Positions 56,785 to 64,000 of a stretch of DNA of 64,000 nucleotides are shown here, piece by piece; within the stretch, counting starts at the first letter, position 1; every line of letters begins with the position of its first letter. Origin of the DNA: Stenomitos rutilans HA7619-LM2 (GTDB taxonomy: Bacteria; Cyanobacteriota; Cyanobacteriia; Leptolyngbyales; Leptolyngbyaceae). The notes under the pieces are model-generated. The model saw only the letters and a list, made by a program, of their open reading frames with translations. It was not told where the DNA came from and did no database searches. Made by a program: the position numbers and the translations under genes. Location of the stretch: assembly GCA_019358945.1 (NCBI GenBank), contig JAHHIE010000033.1, positions 1 through 64,000 on the forward strand, in the 5' to 3' direction.

Positions 56785-57819
56785 TCAAGAATCTGGGTGC
56801 TGTTTCGCCCATGCTTCTAAAAAGCCGAGCGTGACTTTCGATTCATTGCCTTCTGCTAAGCCACTGCCAAAGAAGGCTCCCACATCCGTAAAGTCATCGC
56901 CGCCTGCCAGGTCAGACAAACTACGAAAGGCGATGAATGGAATTTCGTTGGCATACGCTACGTGGGCCAGCGCTGTGGTTTCCATATCGACTGATACCGC
57001 TTTGATGGTTTTGAAAATATAGTCTCGGTAGTTAGGATTCGCAAGGAAGGCAGGCCCCGCTACCCCTCTGCCACCGATCCGCACAACGGGCTGTTTCGAG
57101 ACACATAAACTCGGATTTTTAGGACCACAGCGATCGAGTTGAGCATTCACACTTTTGGCAACTGCCAGCATTTCTGGATCAACTTTGTAGTCAAATTTAT
57201 ACTCACCATTTGGGAAATTTGAGTCGTTTCTGACAAACGTATCGCGCATAAATAAACCAGTGCCAACAGCTCCGCCTGGTGTTGGTATCTGATAGTCAGA
57301 ATTGGTTGTGCTGGTGAATTTTGATAGCTTTAAGCCTAAACACAGCAAGTCTCCTGGCGTACCGCAAGGAGCAGGAACACTGCTATCACCACTCCAATAC
57401 ACTTCCAGAGGAAAGGCCCACTTGCTGGGAACAACCACGTCACCAATATTGCTATCAGGGTCTATACCACCAGCAATGCCGCTTAGCAACAGGTGGTGAA
57501 TGCTAAAGTTATCAACCATCAATTGAGTAATCATGGTCGCATTCTCAATACTGACTCCACTCAAAACAATCACAACTCGATTGCCTCTGAGTTTGCCAGT
57601 CGTAAAGATGTTACCGTTGATTCTGTATTCACGTTTATTGGATGTTTCTGCTAGTAGAATCGTTGCTTCTTCGCCAAAAGCTGAAACGATACCCAGGCGC
57701 GATTTACACTCAGTAAGACAACGTTTTGGTTTTGCTTCTTTGGCACTGACTTGAGCAATCGTCATCACAAGACAAAGCAGCGCAATGATGCAAATGCGTC
57801 TGATTCTCGAAGCCGACAT
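56785..57819 (-). CDS. Exported nucleoside phosphorylase/nucleosidase-fold protein
   Basis: 344 residues. Signal peptide (about 1-26, CIIALLCLVMTIAQVSA). The phosphorylase/hydrolase fold follows: LGIVSAFGEEATILL, LLLSGIAGGIDPDSNIGDVV, and AVSVDMETTALAHVAYANEI PFIAFRSLSDLAGG, split here for length. The ME of SVDMETTA is the purine/MTA nucleosidase signature. Most such enzymes are cytosolic; an exported form suggests scavenging of extracellular nucleosides, inferred. Several Cys (about residues 34, 38, 152, 160, 230, 238) may form disulfides, fitting export. Confidence 0.8.
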   Translation of the reverse strand: MSASRIRRICIIALLCLVMTIAQVSAKEAKPKRCLTECKSRLGIVSAFGEEATILLAETSNKREYRINGNIFTTGKLRGNRVVIVLSGVSIENATMITQLMVDNFSIHHLLLSGIAGGIDPDSNIGDVVVPSKWAFPLEVYWSGDSSVPAPCGTPGDLLCLGLKLSKFTSTTNSDYQIPTPGGAVGTGLFMRDTFVRNDSNFPNGEYKFDYKVDPEMLAVAKSVNAQLDRCGPKNPSLCVSKQPVVRIGGRGVAGPAFLANPNYRDYIFKTIKAVSVDMETTALAHVAYANEIPFIAFRSLSDLAGGDDFTDVGAFFGSGLAEGNESKVTLGFLEAWAKQHPDS

Positions 57820-58058
57820 ACTGGTAATGCTCCACAGATTTAGAGGTGCTGGTTTAGCTCAATGCAATGCAGCAGTTGATGCGGAGCGTGGCAGCAGGCA
57901 AGCCAAAATGCAGTTACATCAGTATCTGCGCATCATTGCATCGGGCTGAAAAGCAACATATCCCGGTTCTTTAAGCGCTGTTGACACGATCGACACATTC
58001 ACGCAACCCTTTGAGACGGTGGTAAGTTTGAGTAACAGTCCCTTACCTGGAGCGGCTC

Positions 58059-58868
58059 ATGGTGCCGAATGACGCGAAGCGCGAACCATCCTCAGCAGGC
58101 GTTGCCGTGGAATTTTTGCAGGTTGGTTTTACAGCGGGTGGACGATCGCTGCTCTCAGGGCTAAATTTTGCGATTCAGGCTGGAGAAGCTTTGGTGTTGC
58201 TCGGTCGCAGCGGTTCCGGCAAAACCACCACGATGAAGCTCATCAATCGGTTGCTGACTCCAACCGCTGGACACGTCAAGGTGCAGGGCAAAGCGACAAC
58301 AGAGTGGGATGTGATTCAGCTACGGCGGCAGATTGGTTACGTGATCCAGGAAACGGGATTGTTCCCCCACTTTACGATCGAGCGCAATGTTGGTCTGGTG
58401 CCCCACTTGCAAAATTGGCAGCCCAAACGCATCAAAGCACGCGTGCATGAATTGCTGGATCTGGTTGGTTTGGAGCCAGCGCAATTTGTTGATCGCTATC
58501 CCAATCAACTGTCTGGCGGTCAACGGCAGCGTGTAGGGGTGGCACGTGCCCTCGCCGCTGATCCGCCCATTCTGCTGATGGATGAACCGTTTGGTGCCCT
58601 TGACCCCATTACACGCCTGGAACTCCAGCAAGAATTTCGACGACTCCAGCAAGAATTGGGTAAAACCGTTGTCTTCGTCACCCACGACATTCAAGAGGCG
58701 TTTGTGCTGGCATCGCGCATCGGCCTGATGCAGGATGGACGACTGGTCGTGTTAGGAACAGCGGAGGAATTTTTGCGATCGTCCGAACCAGAGGCGCAAA
58801 CATTCCTCAAAACCCTTCGCACACTGGATGCAGTCAGGAGTCAGGAGTCAGGAGTCAGCGGTGAGTAA
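58059..58868 (+). CDS. ABC transporter ATP-binding subunit, betaine/choline (OpuC/ProV) type
   Basis: 269 residues. Walker A GRSGSGKTTTMKLINRLLTP, signature LSGGQRQRVGVARALAADP and Walker B ILLMDEPFGALDPI match the quaternary-amine importer group (OpuCA/OsmV). The GYVIQETGLFPHFTIERNV segment is also typical. The last ten residues (RSQESGVSGE) are translated from the GTCAGGAGTCAGGAGTCAGG repeat at 58830-58860. No CBS domains follow, unlike classic OpuA. It is the first gene of a three-gene operon. Confidence 0.9.
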   Translation: MVPNDAKREPSSAGVAVEFLQVGFTAGGRSLLSGLNFAIQAGEALVLLGRSGSGKTTTMKLINRLLTPTAGHVKVQGKATTEWDVIQLRRQIGYVIQETGLFPHFTIERNVGLVPHLQNWQPKRIKARVHELLDLVGLEPAQFVDRYPNQLSGGQRQRVGVARALAADPPILLMDEPFGALDPITRLELQQEFRRLQQELGKTVVFVTHDIQEAFVLASRIGLMQDGRLVVLGTAEEFLRSSEPEAQTFLKTLRTLDAVRSQESGVSGE

Positions 58869-59511
58869 CTTTTTTCTTGTTCGCTATGCGTCAGAGATTT
58901 TGCAACGTACAGGCGAGCATCTGTATCTGGTGGCGATCGCCATTCTCATTGCGACGGTAATTGGCATTCCACTAGGCATCTTGATCACACGTAAGCCTGC
59001 TTTGCGTCAAGCGGTACTGGGCACAGCGAATATTCTGCAAATCATTCCCAGTCTGGCGCTGTTTGGGCTGTTGGTGACGGTGCCGCCTGCCTTTGGTGGA
59101 GGAATTGGTGATCCACCCGCGATCGTAGCGCTGACGCTTTACTCGTTTCTACCCATCATTCGTGGCACCTATACAGGCATCATGAGCGTCGATCCAGCCA
59201 TTCGAGAAGCGGGGCGGGGCATGGGCATGACAGATTGGCAATTGCTCTCGCAGGTGGAAATGCCGCTGGCGTTAGGAGTCATTTTGTCAGGCATTCGGGT
59301 GGCAACGGTGATTGCGATCGGTACCGCGACCATTGCGACCGCGATCGGGGCTGGTGGTTTGGGCATCTTCATCTTTCGCGGCATTTCGGCATTGAATAAT
59401 CAACTCATTCTGGCGGGTGTCATTCCTGCTGCCGTGCTGGCACTTCTGGCAGACCTGGGCATTGGCTGGCTAGAGCATCGTCTGACGCGACGAGGAGGCA
59501 AGCCCGCATGA
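58861..59511 (+). CDS. ABC transporter permease subunit, betaine/choline type
   Basis: 216 residues from GTG 58861, overlapping the ATPase by eight bases; a start at 58828 would add repeat-derived residues. About six helices; LQIIPSLALFGLLV, GIMSVDPAIREAGRGMGMTD and the EAA-type loop before MPLALGVILSGIRVA are those of ProW/OpuCB. Forms the membrane channel with the ATPase. Confidence 0.88.
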   Translation: MSNFFLVRYASEILQRTGEHLYLVAIAILIATVIGIPLGILITRKPALRQAVLGTANILQIIPSLALFGLLVTVPPAFGGGIGDPPAIVALTLYSFLPIIRGTYTGIMSVDPAIREAGRGMGMTDWQLLSQVEMPLALGVILSGIRVATVIAIGTATIATAIGAGGLGIFIFRGISALNNQLILAGVIPAAVLALLADLGIGWLEHRLTRRGGKPA

Positions 59512-60413
59512 GGCCGAAATTAATGCTGGCATGGGTTCTCATGGCGATCGTGCTAGTGACGACGATCGCAAGCTGTAGCGCAAGTCATTCTGGCAGCAGT
59601 GGCCGTGGGGATATCGTCATTGGTGCCAAAGCGTTTACTGAGCAAGACATTTTGGGCGAACTGCTGGCGCAACAGATTGAGGCAAAAACGGGGTTAAAGG
59701 TCACTCGTCGCTTGCAGCTTGGGGATACGCTCGTTTGCCAAAATGCCTTGCTCTCAGGGCAAATCGATCTCTATCCCGAATATACGGGCACGGCGTTTTC
59801 CACCATTCTCAAACAACAGACGATCGGCGATGTAGGCGCGGTCTACCGCCAGGTGAAAGAAGACTACGCCAAACAGTTCAACCTGGCAGTGATGCCGCCG
59901 CTAGGCTTTCAGAATACGTTTGCGATGATTGTGCGGGGTGATGTGGCACGATCGCTCAACCTCAAAACCCTTTCGCAAGCAGCACCTTACATTCCCCAGT
60001 GGCAAGCTGGCTTCGGCTACGAATTCACCGAACGTCAGGAATACGCCAACATGGTCAAAACCTACGACTTTAAATTTACCAAAGCGCCACGTTTGTTAAA
60101 TCTGGGACTGCTCTATCGAGCACTGCTGCAAAAACAAGTGGATCTGGTGGCAGGCAATTCTACGGATGGACAAATTACGCGATCGGATTTTGTCATCTTG
60201 GAGGACGATCGCCATGCTTTTCCCCCCTACGAAGCAGCGGCGATCGTTCGTGAAGCCACCCTGCAAAAATACCCCAACGTGCGGCAAGCTCTGGAGCAAC
60301 TGGCAGGTAAAATTTCTCCCGACGAAATGCAACACCTGAACTATCTGGTGGATGGTGAACTTCGGGACATCAAAGAAGTGGTGCAGACCTTTCGCCAATC
60401 CAAAAAGCTCTAA
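59508..60413 (+). CDS. Substrate-binding lipoprotein, glycine betaine/choline/carnitine type
   Basis: 301 residues, start overlapping the permease stop as ATGA. Lipoprotein signal IASCSAS (Cys near residue 23). DIVIGAKAFTEQDILGELLA, then QIDLYPEYTGTAFSTI, PLGFQNTFAMIV and VAGNSTDGQI are conserved in OpuCC/OsmF-type binding proteins (PF04069). It lacks a fused permease. Delivers a quaternary amine or related osmolyte to the transporter. Together the three genes form a complete osmoprotectant importer. Confidence 0.88.
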   Translation: MRPKLMLAWVLMAIVLVTTIASCSASHSGSSGRGDIVIGAKAFTEQDILGELLAQQIEAKTGLKVTRRLQLGDTLVCQNALLSGQIDLYPEYTGTAFSTILKQQTIGDVGAVYRQVKEDYAKQFNLAVMPPLGFQNTFAMIVRGDVARSLNLKTLSQAAPYIPQWQAGFGYEFTERQEYANMVKTYDFKFTKAPRLLNLGLLYRALLQKQVDLVAGNSTDGQITRSDFVILEDDRHAFPPYEAAAIVREATLQKYPNVRQALEQLAGKISPDEMQHLNYLVDGELRDIKEVVQTFRQSKKL

Positions 60414-60505
60414 GTCCAAACTCGTCAAGCTTATGGCCTAGAGAAACCTCTAAAATGGCAACAGTGCTTTTTTATCTGACCTCCCAGTTTTCGCCCTCCT
60501 GACCT

Positions 60506-61486
60506 ATGCCAACGATCGAACGCAAACCCATCCTGCTTGATTTTGAAAAGCCGCTTGCCGATCTGGAGGCACGAATTTTCCAAATCCGTGAACTTGCAGA
60601 AGAAAATGATGTCGATGTATCTGATGAGATCCGTCAGCTTGAGGCACGCGCTGTGCAACTTCGTCAAGAAATTTTTAGTGGATTGTCGCCATCCCAACGG
60701 CTGCAAGTGGCACGACATCCCCGCCGTCCCAGCACCTTAGACTACATCCAGTCGATTAGCGACGAGTGGATGGAGCTACACGGCGATCGTGGGGGTTATG
60801 ATGATCCAGCTATAGTAGGCGGCGTTGCCCGTCTCGAAGGCCGTCCAGTCGTCATGCTGGGTCAACAGAAAGGGCGCGATACCAAAGACAACATCACGCG
60901 CAACTTTGGCATGGCTTCCCCAGGCGGCTATCGCAAAGCTATGCGGTTGATGGATCATGCCGATCGCTTTGGCATGCCGATCATGACCTTTATCGATACG
61001 CCAGGTGCCTATCCTGGTATTGAAGCGGAGCAACTTGGACAAGGGGAAGCGATCGCCTACAACTTACGCGAAATGTTTCGCCTGAGTGTGCCCATTATCT
61101 GCACGGTGATCGGTGAAGGGGGGTCTGGCGGCGCGTTGGGGACTGGCATTGGCGATCGACTGCTCATGTTTGAGCATTCCGTTTACTACGTTGCCTCGCC
61201 CGAAGCATGCGCCTCAATTCTCTGGCGCGATGCGGGTAAAGCCCAGCAGGCCGCAGAAGCTTTAAAGATTACCGCTCAAGACTTGCTTCAGTTGGGGGTC
61301 ATCGATGAAATCTTGCCAGAACCGATCGGCGCTGCCCATGCAGATCCGCTTAAAACAACCGAGATCCTTAAAGAAGCGCTGTTGAGACATCTGGGTGAAC
61401 TCGACCAACTAACCACGCAACAGCGACGCGACTTGAGATATCAGAAATTCCGCGCGATCGGTGTTTTTAGCGAACATTCTGTGTGA
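60506..61486 (+). CDS. accA: Acetyl-CoA carboxylase carboxyltransferase subunit alpha
   Basis: 326 residues. [20 protein letters not shown] at the start, [47 protein letters not shown] and [18 protein letters not shown], then [16 protein letters not shown]; the standard AccA of bacteria and plastids at full length. Transfers the carboxyl group from biotin to acetyl-CoA with AccD. accD is not in the window. Confidence 0.96.
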   Translation: MPTIERKPILLDFEKPLADLEARIFQIRELAEENDVDVSDEIRQLEARAVQLRQEIFSGLSPSQRLQVARHPRRPSTLDYIQSISDEWMELHGDRGGYDDPAIVGGVARLEGRPVVMLGQQKGRDTKDNITRNFGMASPGGYRKAMRLMDHADRFGMPIMTFIDTPGAYPGIEAEQLGQGEAIAYNLREMFRLSVPIICTVIGEGGSGGALGTGIGDRLLMFEHSVYYVASPEACASILWRDAGKAQQAAEALKITAQDLLQLGVIDEILPEPIGAAHADPLKTTEILKEALLRHLGELDQLTTQQRRDLRYQKFRAIGVFSEHSV

Positions 61487-61929
61487 GCGTTGCTGTAAGC
61501 AGCGACATTGGTAGCATCTTCTCAGGAAGCCTAAAACCAGCGCAAGGGCTTTCATCCGTGTGATCAACTAGGCGAATCTCAGCTTTTAGAACAGGAGTGG
61601 TATAATAAACTTGTAACAATTGTTTATACTTTCTACGACTGTTTTTGGTTCTCAGGCAGCAGTGGTGCTTTTTGTATTCACTCAATGACTGTTTTGCTTT
61701 TGTAGCTGGCGATTGCAAGCGGCATAGCCCCAAGTCTTTATCTGAGCAAACTGTGACACCCGCATTTTTTACGGTTGCTCTCGTTTTTAGCTTTACAGAC
61801 CTTAACCGCAACGAGTCCTTCTCTCATGCCTGGTTCAGCTTAGGCTGCTAGACTCATCAACCTTGGCGGTAAGAGCTTCATTGTTCAGACTCTCTATACT
61901 CTTAGGCGTTAGGACGGTAAGACTGCTTC
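61487..61929. other. Spacer with a possible promoter
   Basis: About 440 bp without a convincing gene. TATAAT at 61601-61606 is a perfect -10 box, but no matching -35 is clear. A 68-codon plus-strand frame at 61645-61851 shows no motif. The region is AT-rich and free of the dispersed repeat. Confidence 0.5.
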
Positions 61930-62655
61930 ATGACTTCCCAAACCGAACAGTATGCACTCATCACGGGGGCGAGTAGCGGCATTGGCAGAGCAACCGCGTT
62001 AGCATTTGCTCAGGCAGGGATTCACCTTGCCTTAGTGAGCCGCACCCAAGCAAAGTTGGAGGCTGTTGCTGCTGACGTTAGCTCCTATGGGGTCAACGTC
62101 GGCTGTTATCCCATTGACTTGCTGCATGTGGAGGATGTGCGAGAGAAAATTGGCGCGATCACCGCTAGTTTTGGCCCCATTGACATTCTGGTCAATAACG
62201 CGGGCATGGGCTATACGGGAACGCTCGCTAACACGCCCCTAGTGGATTGGCAGCAAGTTCTAACGCTGAACCTGACCAGCGTTTTTCAATGCATTCAAGG
62301 CATTCTGCCGACCATGCGTGCTAGACAACAGGGCACCATCATCAATGTTTCGTCGATCGCGGGTCAGCAAGCGTTTCCAGAATGGGGCGCTTACTGCGTG
62401 AGCAAATTTGGCCTGGTGGCGTTGTCTAAAACGCTGGCGGCTGAAGAACGTCAGCATGGCATTCGAGTCGTCACGATCGCACCAGGTTCGGTCAATACCC
62501 CCATTTGGGATACTGACACCGTTCACGCTGATTTCGATCGGTCAGCCATGCTGACACCCGAAACAGTGGCTCAATCGATTCTCTACACAGCCCTTTTGCC
62601 ACAGGCAGCGGTGGTTGAAGAACTAACCCTTATGCCCAATGCAGGCACCTTCTAA
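61930..62655 (+). CDS. Short-chain dehydrogenase/reductase
   Basis: 241 residues. TGASSGIGRA (NAD(P) loop, residues about 13-22), NNAG (about 89), catalytic Ser in INVSSIAG and the YCVSK motif (YxxxK) are all intact: a classical SDR. SRTQAK after strand 2 suggests NADP preference (Arg). Substrate is not evident. Followed by folE after a 112-bp spacer. Confidence 0.9.
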   Translation: MTSQTEQYALITGASSGIGRATALAFAQAGIHLALVSRTQAKLEAVAADVSSYGVNVGCYPIDLLHVEDVREKIGAITASFGPIDILVNNAGMGYTGTLANTPLVDWQQVLTLNLTSVFQCIQGILPTMRARQQGTIINVSSIAGQQAFPEWGAYCVSKFGLVALSKTLAAEERQHGIRVVTIAPGSVNTPIWDTDTVHADFDRSAMLTPETVAQSILYTALLPQAAVVEELTLMPNAGTF

Positions 62656-62767
62656 TGGTGTTTAGCTGCTTGCAGTATTGCCTGCAAGCTAGCGCTGCTT
62701 TGGCCTTTTTAGCTCAACGGCACCTATGGGCTTTCACACTGTCACGTTATCTAACCTTTGATTTACT

Positions 62768-63472
62768 ATGACTATTGCTTCTTCTCACGGTTCTAATGGT
62801 TCCGAGTCATCTGCGGCTCAATCATCCAAAAAATTGGTCACGCGCCCCGATCGCAACACGCTGAGTGGAGGCCAGGAGCCAAAACTAAAAACGCCGCCTG
62901 AAGATCTTCAGAATGACATGATGGCGGCAGTCAGAACCATGCTGCTGGGAGTGGGCGAAGACCCTGAACGCGAAGGCTTGCTCAAAACACCCAAGCGAGT
63001 TGCCGAAGCCATGCGGTTTCTCACCAGCGGCTACCAGCAATCGCTTGAAGAACTCGTCAACGGGGCCATCTTTGACGAGGGACACAACGAAATGGTTTTG
63101 GTGCGTGATATTACAGCGTTCAGCCTCTGTGAACACCACATGCTGCCGTTTATGGGCAAGGTTCATGTTGCGTACATTCCCAACCAAAAAGTGGTGGGGC
63201 TTAGCAAACTCGCTCGCATTGTGGAGATGTACTCCCGCCGCTTACAAGTGCAAGAGCGCCTGACGCGCCAGATTGCCGAAGCGGTTCAGGAAATTCTAGA
63301 ACCTAGAGGTGTCGCTGTGGTGATGGAAGCAACCCACATGTGCATGGTGATGCGAGGTGTGCAAAAGCCTGGCTCCTGGACGGTGACTAGCGCGATGGTC
63401 GGTGTGTTTCAGGAGGACCAAAAAACGCGGGAAGAATTCTTGAACTTGATCCGTCATCAGCCCTCCTGGTAG
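62768..63472 (+). CDS. folE: GTP cyclohydrolase I
   Basis: 234 residues with a polar 40-residue N-terminal extension. [20 protein letters not shown] (zinc Cys and His), [20 protein letters not shown] and [17 protein letters not shown] (second zinc Cys) define FolE at full length. It forms dihydroneopterin triphosphate, for folate and for the PTPS protein at 24840. Monocistronic; MITE-like inverted repeats follow the stop. Confidence 0.95.
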   Translation: MTIASSHGSNGSESSAAQSSKKLVTRPDRNTLSGGQEPKLKTPPEDLQNDMMAAVRTMLLGVGEDPEREGLLKTPKRVAEAMRFLTSGYQQSLEELVNGAIFDEGHNEMVLVRDITAFSLCEHHMLPFMGKVHVAYIPNQKVVGLSKLARIVEMYSRRLQVQERLTRQIAEAVQEILEPRGVAVVMEATHMCMVMRGVQKPGSWTVTSAMVGVFQEDQKTREEFLNLIRHQPSW

Positions 63473-63500
63473 CCCTTTGTTTGAGGCGATCGCCTGTTAG

Positions 63501-63635
63501 AGGATGTCTTAAAAACGACAAATCAGTGAGCAACGGATAGAGAACGGATGAATCGGTGGTAAATTTCAAGCGAGCCGTTGTCTATTCGTTTCATCCGGTA
63601 TGAATCCGCTGCTAATCATACTGCTTAGACATCCT
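63501..63635. repeat. MITE-like inverted-repeat element (135 bp)
   Basis: AGGATGTCT (63501-63509) and AGACATCCT (63627-63635) are exact inverted complements at the ends of an ORF-free segment. A clear target duplication was not resolved. Confidence 0.5.
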
Positions 63636-63672
63636 ATTAAGGACGCAGCTTGGAGTCGAAGTGGGATCTTAC

Positions 63673-63701
63673 GTAGGGACGCACAGCCGTGTGCCCCCTA
63701 C
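63673..63701. repeat. Short palindromic repeat
   Basis: GTAGGGACGCACAGC and its near-complement GTGTGCCCCCTAC form a compact hairpin, of the type widely scattered in cyanobacterial spacers (GTAGGGGCG...CGCCCCTAC). Confidence 0.6.
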
Positions 63702-63711
63702 AGAGAATCTC

Positions 63712-63834
63712 ATACCAATTTAACTGACGATCGCGATAGTTAAAGATTCCCCTCCTTCGGCATCCCTCTCAACAAGGGAGACTCAGGGGGATCGAGTGCA
63801 ATGCATCTGCCACCTTTTCAATTCAAATTGGTAT
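63712..63834. repeat. MITE-like inverted-repeat element (123 bp)
   Basis: ATACCAATTT (63712-63721) and AAATTGGTAT (63825-63834) are exact inverted complements. The interior has CCCTCTCAACAAGGGAG and CCCCTCC / CAGGGGG pairing. No ORF. Confidence 0.6.
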
Positions 63835-63879
63835 CATTTGTCGAGGCGATCGCATCCAAGCTCCTCAGTCCTGGGATCT

Positions 63880-64000
63880 TTAGGGCTTAGAATCAGGCGC
63901 TAACAGCGACACAATATCTGCATGTGCCAGCACAACATCGGGACTGTGTTGAAAAGCGGCATCGTATTTAATGGCAAACGCATTTCCCTGAGCATCAGGT
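63880..64000 (-). CDS. Partial CDS, C-terminal end only
   Basis: A frame open to the right edge ends at a TAA (63880-63882): 39 codons, PDAQGNAFAIKYDAAFQH, then SPDVVLAHADIVSLLAPDSKP. The sequence is not recognised; the regular codon use suggests a real C-terminus rather than chance, but only the end is visible. Confidence 0.5.
   Translation of the reverse strand, partial: PDAQGNAFAIKYDAAFQHSPDVVLAHADIVSLLAPDSKP

Noticed and set aside
61645-61851. 68-codon frame after accA
   Set aside because: Poor codon regularity, no motif, no ribosome-binding site.

Overview
The window is chromosomal DNA from a cyanobacterium. The evidence is direct: psbY, ndhO and a CRR7-type NDH-1 protein are present, as are cyanobacterial-lineage families (TIGR02652, DUF4278, a ZipN/Ftn2/ARC6 division protein, an HCF173-like SDR/CIA30 fusion), and the GCGATCGC (HIP1) octamer is very frequent in genes and spacers. 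GC content is moderate. The exact genus cannot be fixed from the sequence; a filamentous Leptolyngbya-like lineage is only a guess. No rRNA, tRNA, CRISPR array, prophage or intact insertion sequence was seen.

Layout. 1-5.7 kb: a partial exported SH3-like protein, a lone RNase III domain, a creatininase-family hydrolase, TIGR02652, a gamma-class carbonic anhydrase-like protein, psbY and the HCF173-like protein. 5.7-15 kb: an alpha/beta-hydrolase lacking apparent catalytic residues, an M41-like protease domain, an M19 dipeptidase, a VanY-type carboxypeptidase, an AEC transporter, a lone GspE N-terminal domain, a phosphoribosyltransferase, a GPH-type symporter and a lipid kinase. 15-17 kb: CRR7, then a small accessory patch with an AT-rich AlbA_2/Schlafen-like gene and a coupled DUF6888/DUF6887 pair. 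17-28 kb: an MFS-moaA operon, a PP2C phosphatase, an ABC1 kinase, a DUF6825-like protein, ftsW, a double PTPS protein, a Uma2 nuclease and an NRAMP transporter. 28-34 kb: an MCE/Mla-type ATPase and MCE protein, a WD40 lipoprotein and mutL. 34-45 kb: a mixture of envelope, stress and hypothetical genes, a membrane GTPase, a family-4 uracil-DNA glycosylase and pyrF. 45-54 kb: glyA, a second AEC transporter, zipN/ftn2, pdhA, ndhO and mdh. 54-64 kb: a Ser/Thr kinase, an exported nucleosidase, a three-gene betaine/choline-type ABC importer, accA, an SDR, folE and a partial gene at the right edge.

How the genes fit together. Most are single housekeeping genes in short or single-gene transcription units, as is usual in cyanobacteria. 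Real operons are the importer (58059-60413, overlapping genes), the MFS-moaA pair (14-nt overlap), the DUF6888-DUF6887 pair (ATGA overlap) and the MCE ATPase-MCE protein pair. Photosynthetic electron transport is represented by psbY, the HCF173-like factor, ndhO and CRR7; cell division by ftsW and zipN; pterin and molybdopterin chemistry by the PTPS protein, folE and moaA.

The most distinctive feature is a family of degenerate, low-complexity dispersed repeats. They fill many spacers and have also entered coding sequences in frame (MutL twice, an MFS transporter, the HCF173-like protein, an exported protein and the importer ATPase C-terminus). The larger copies share a three-part order: a purine-rich arm, an ACTCAAAACT core, then a pyrimidine-rich arm. 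Separately, a 112-bp MITE-like element with 13-bp terminal inverted repeats and a 5-bp target duplication lies just behind zipN, and a lone copy of its 13-bp terminus lies at 11919-11931. No complete novel defence or biosynthetic system is evident.
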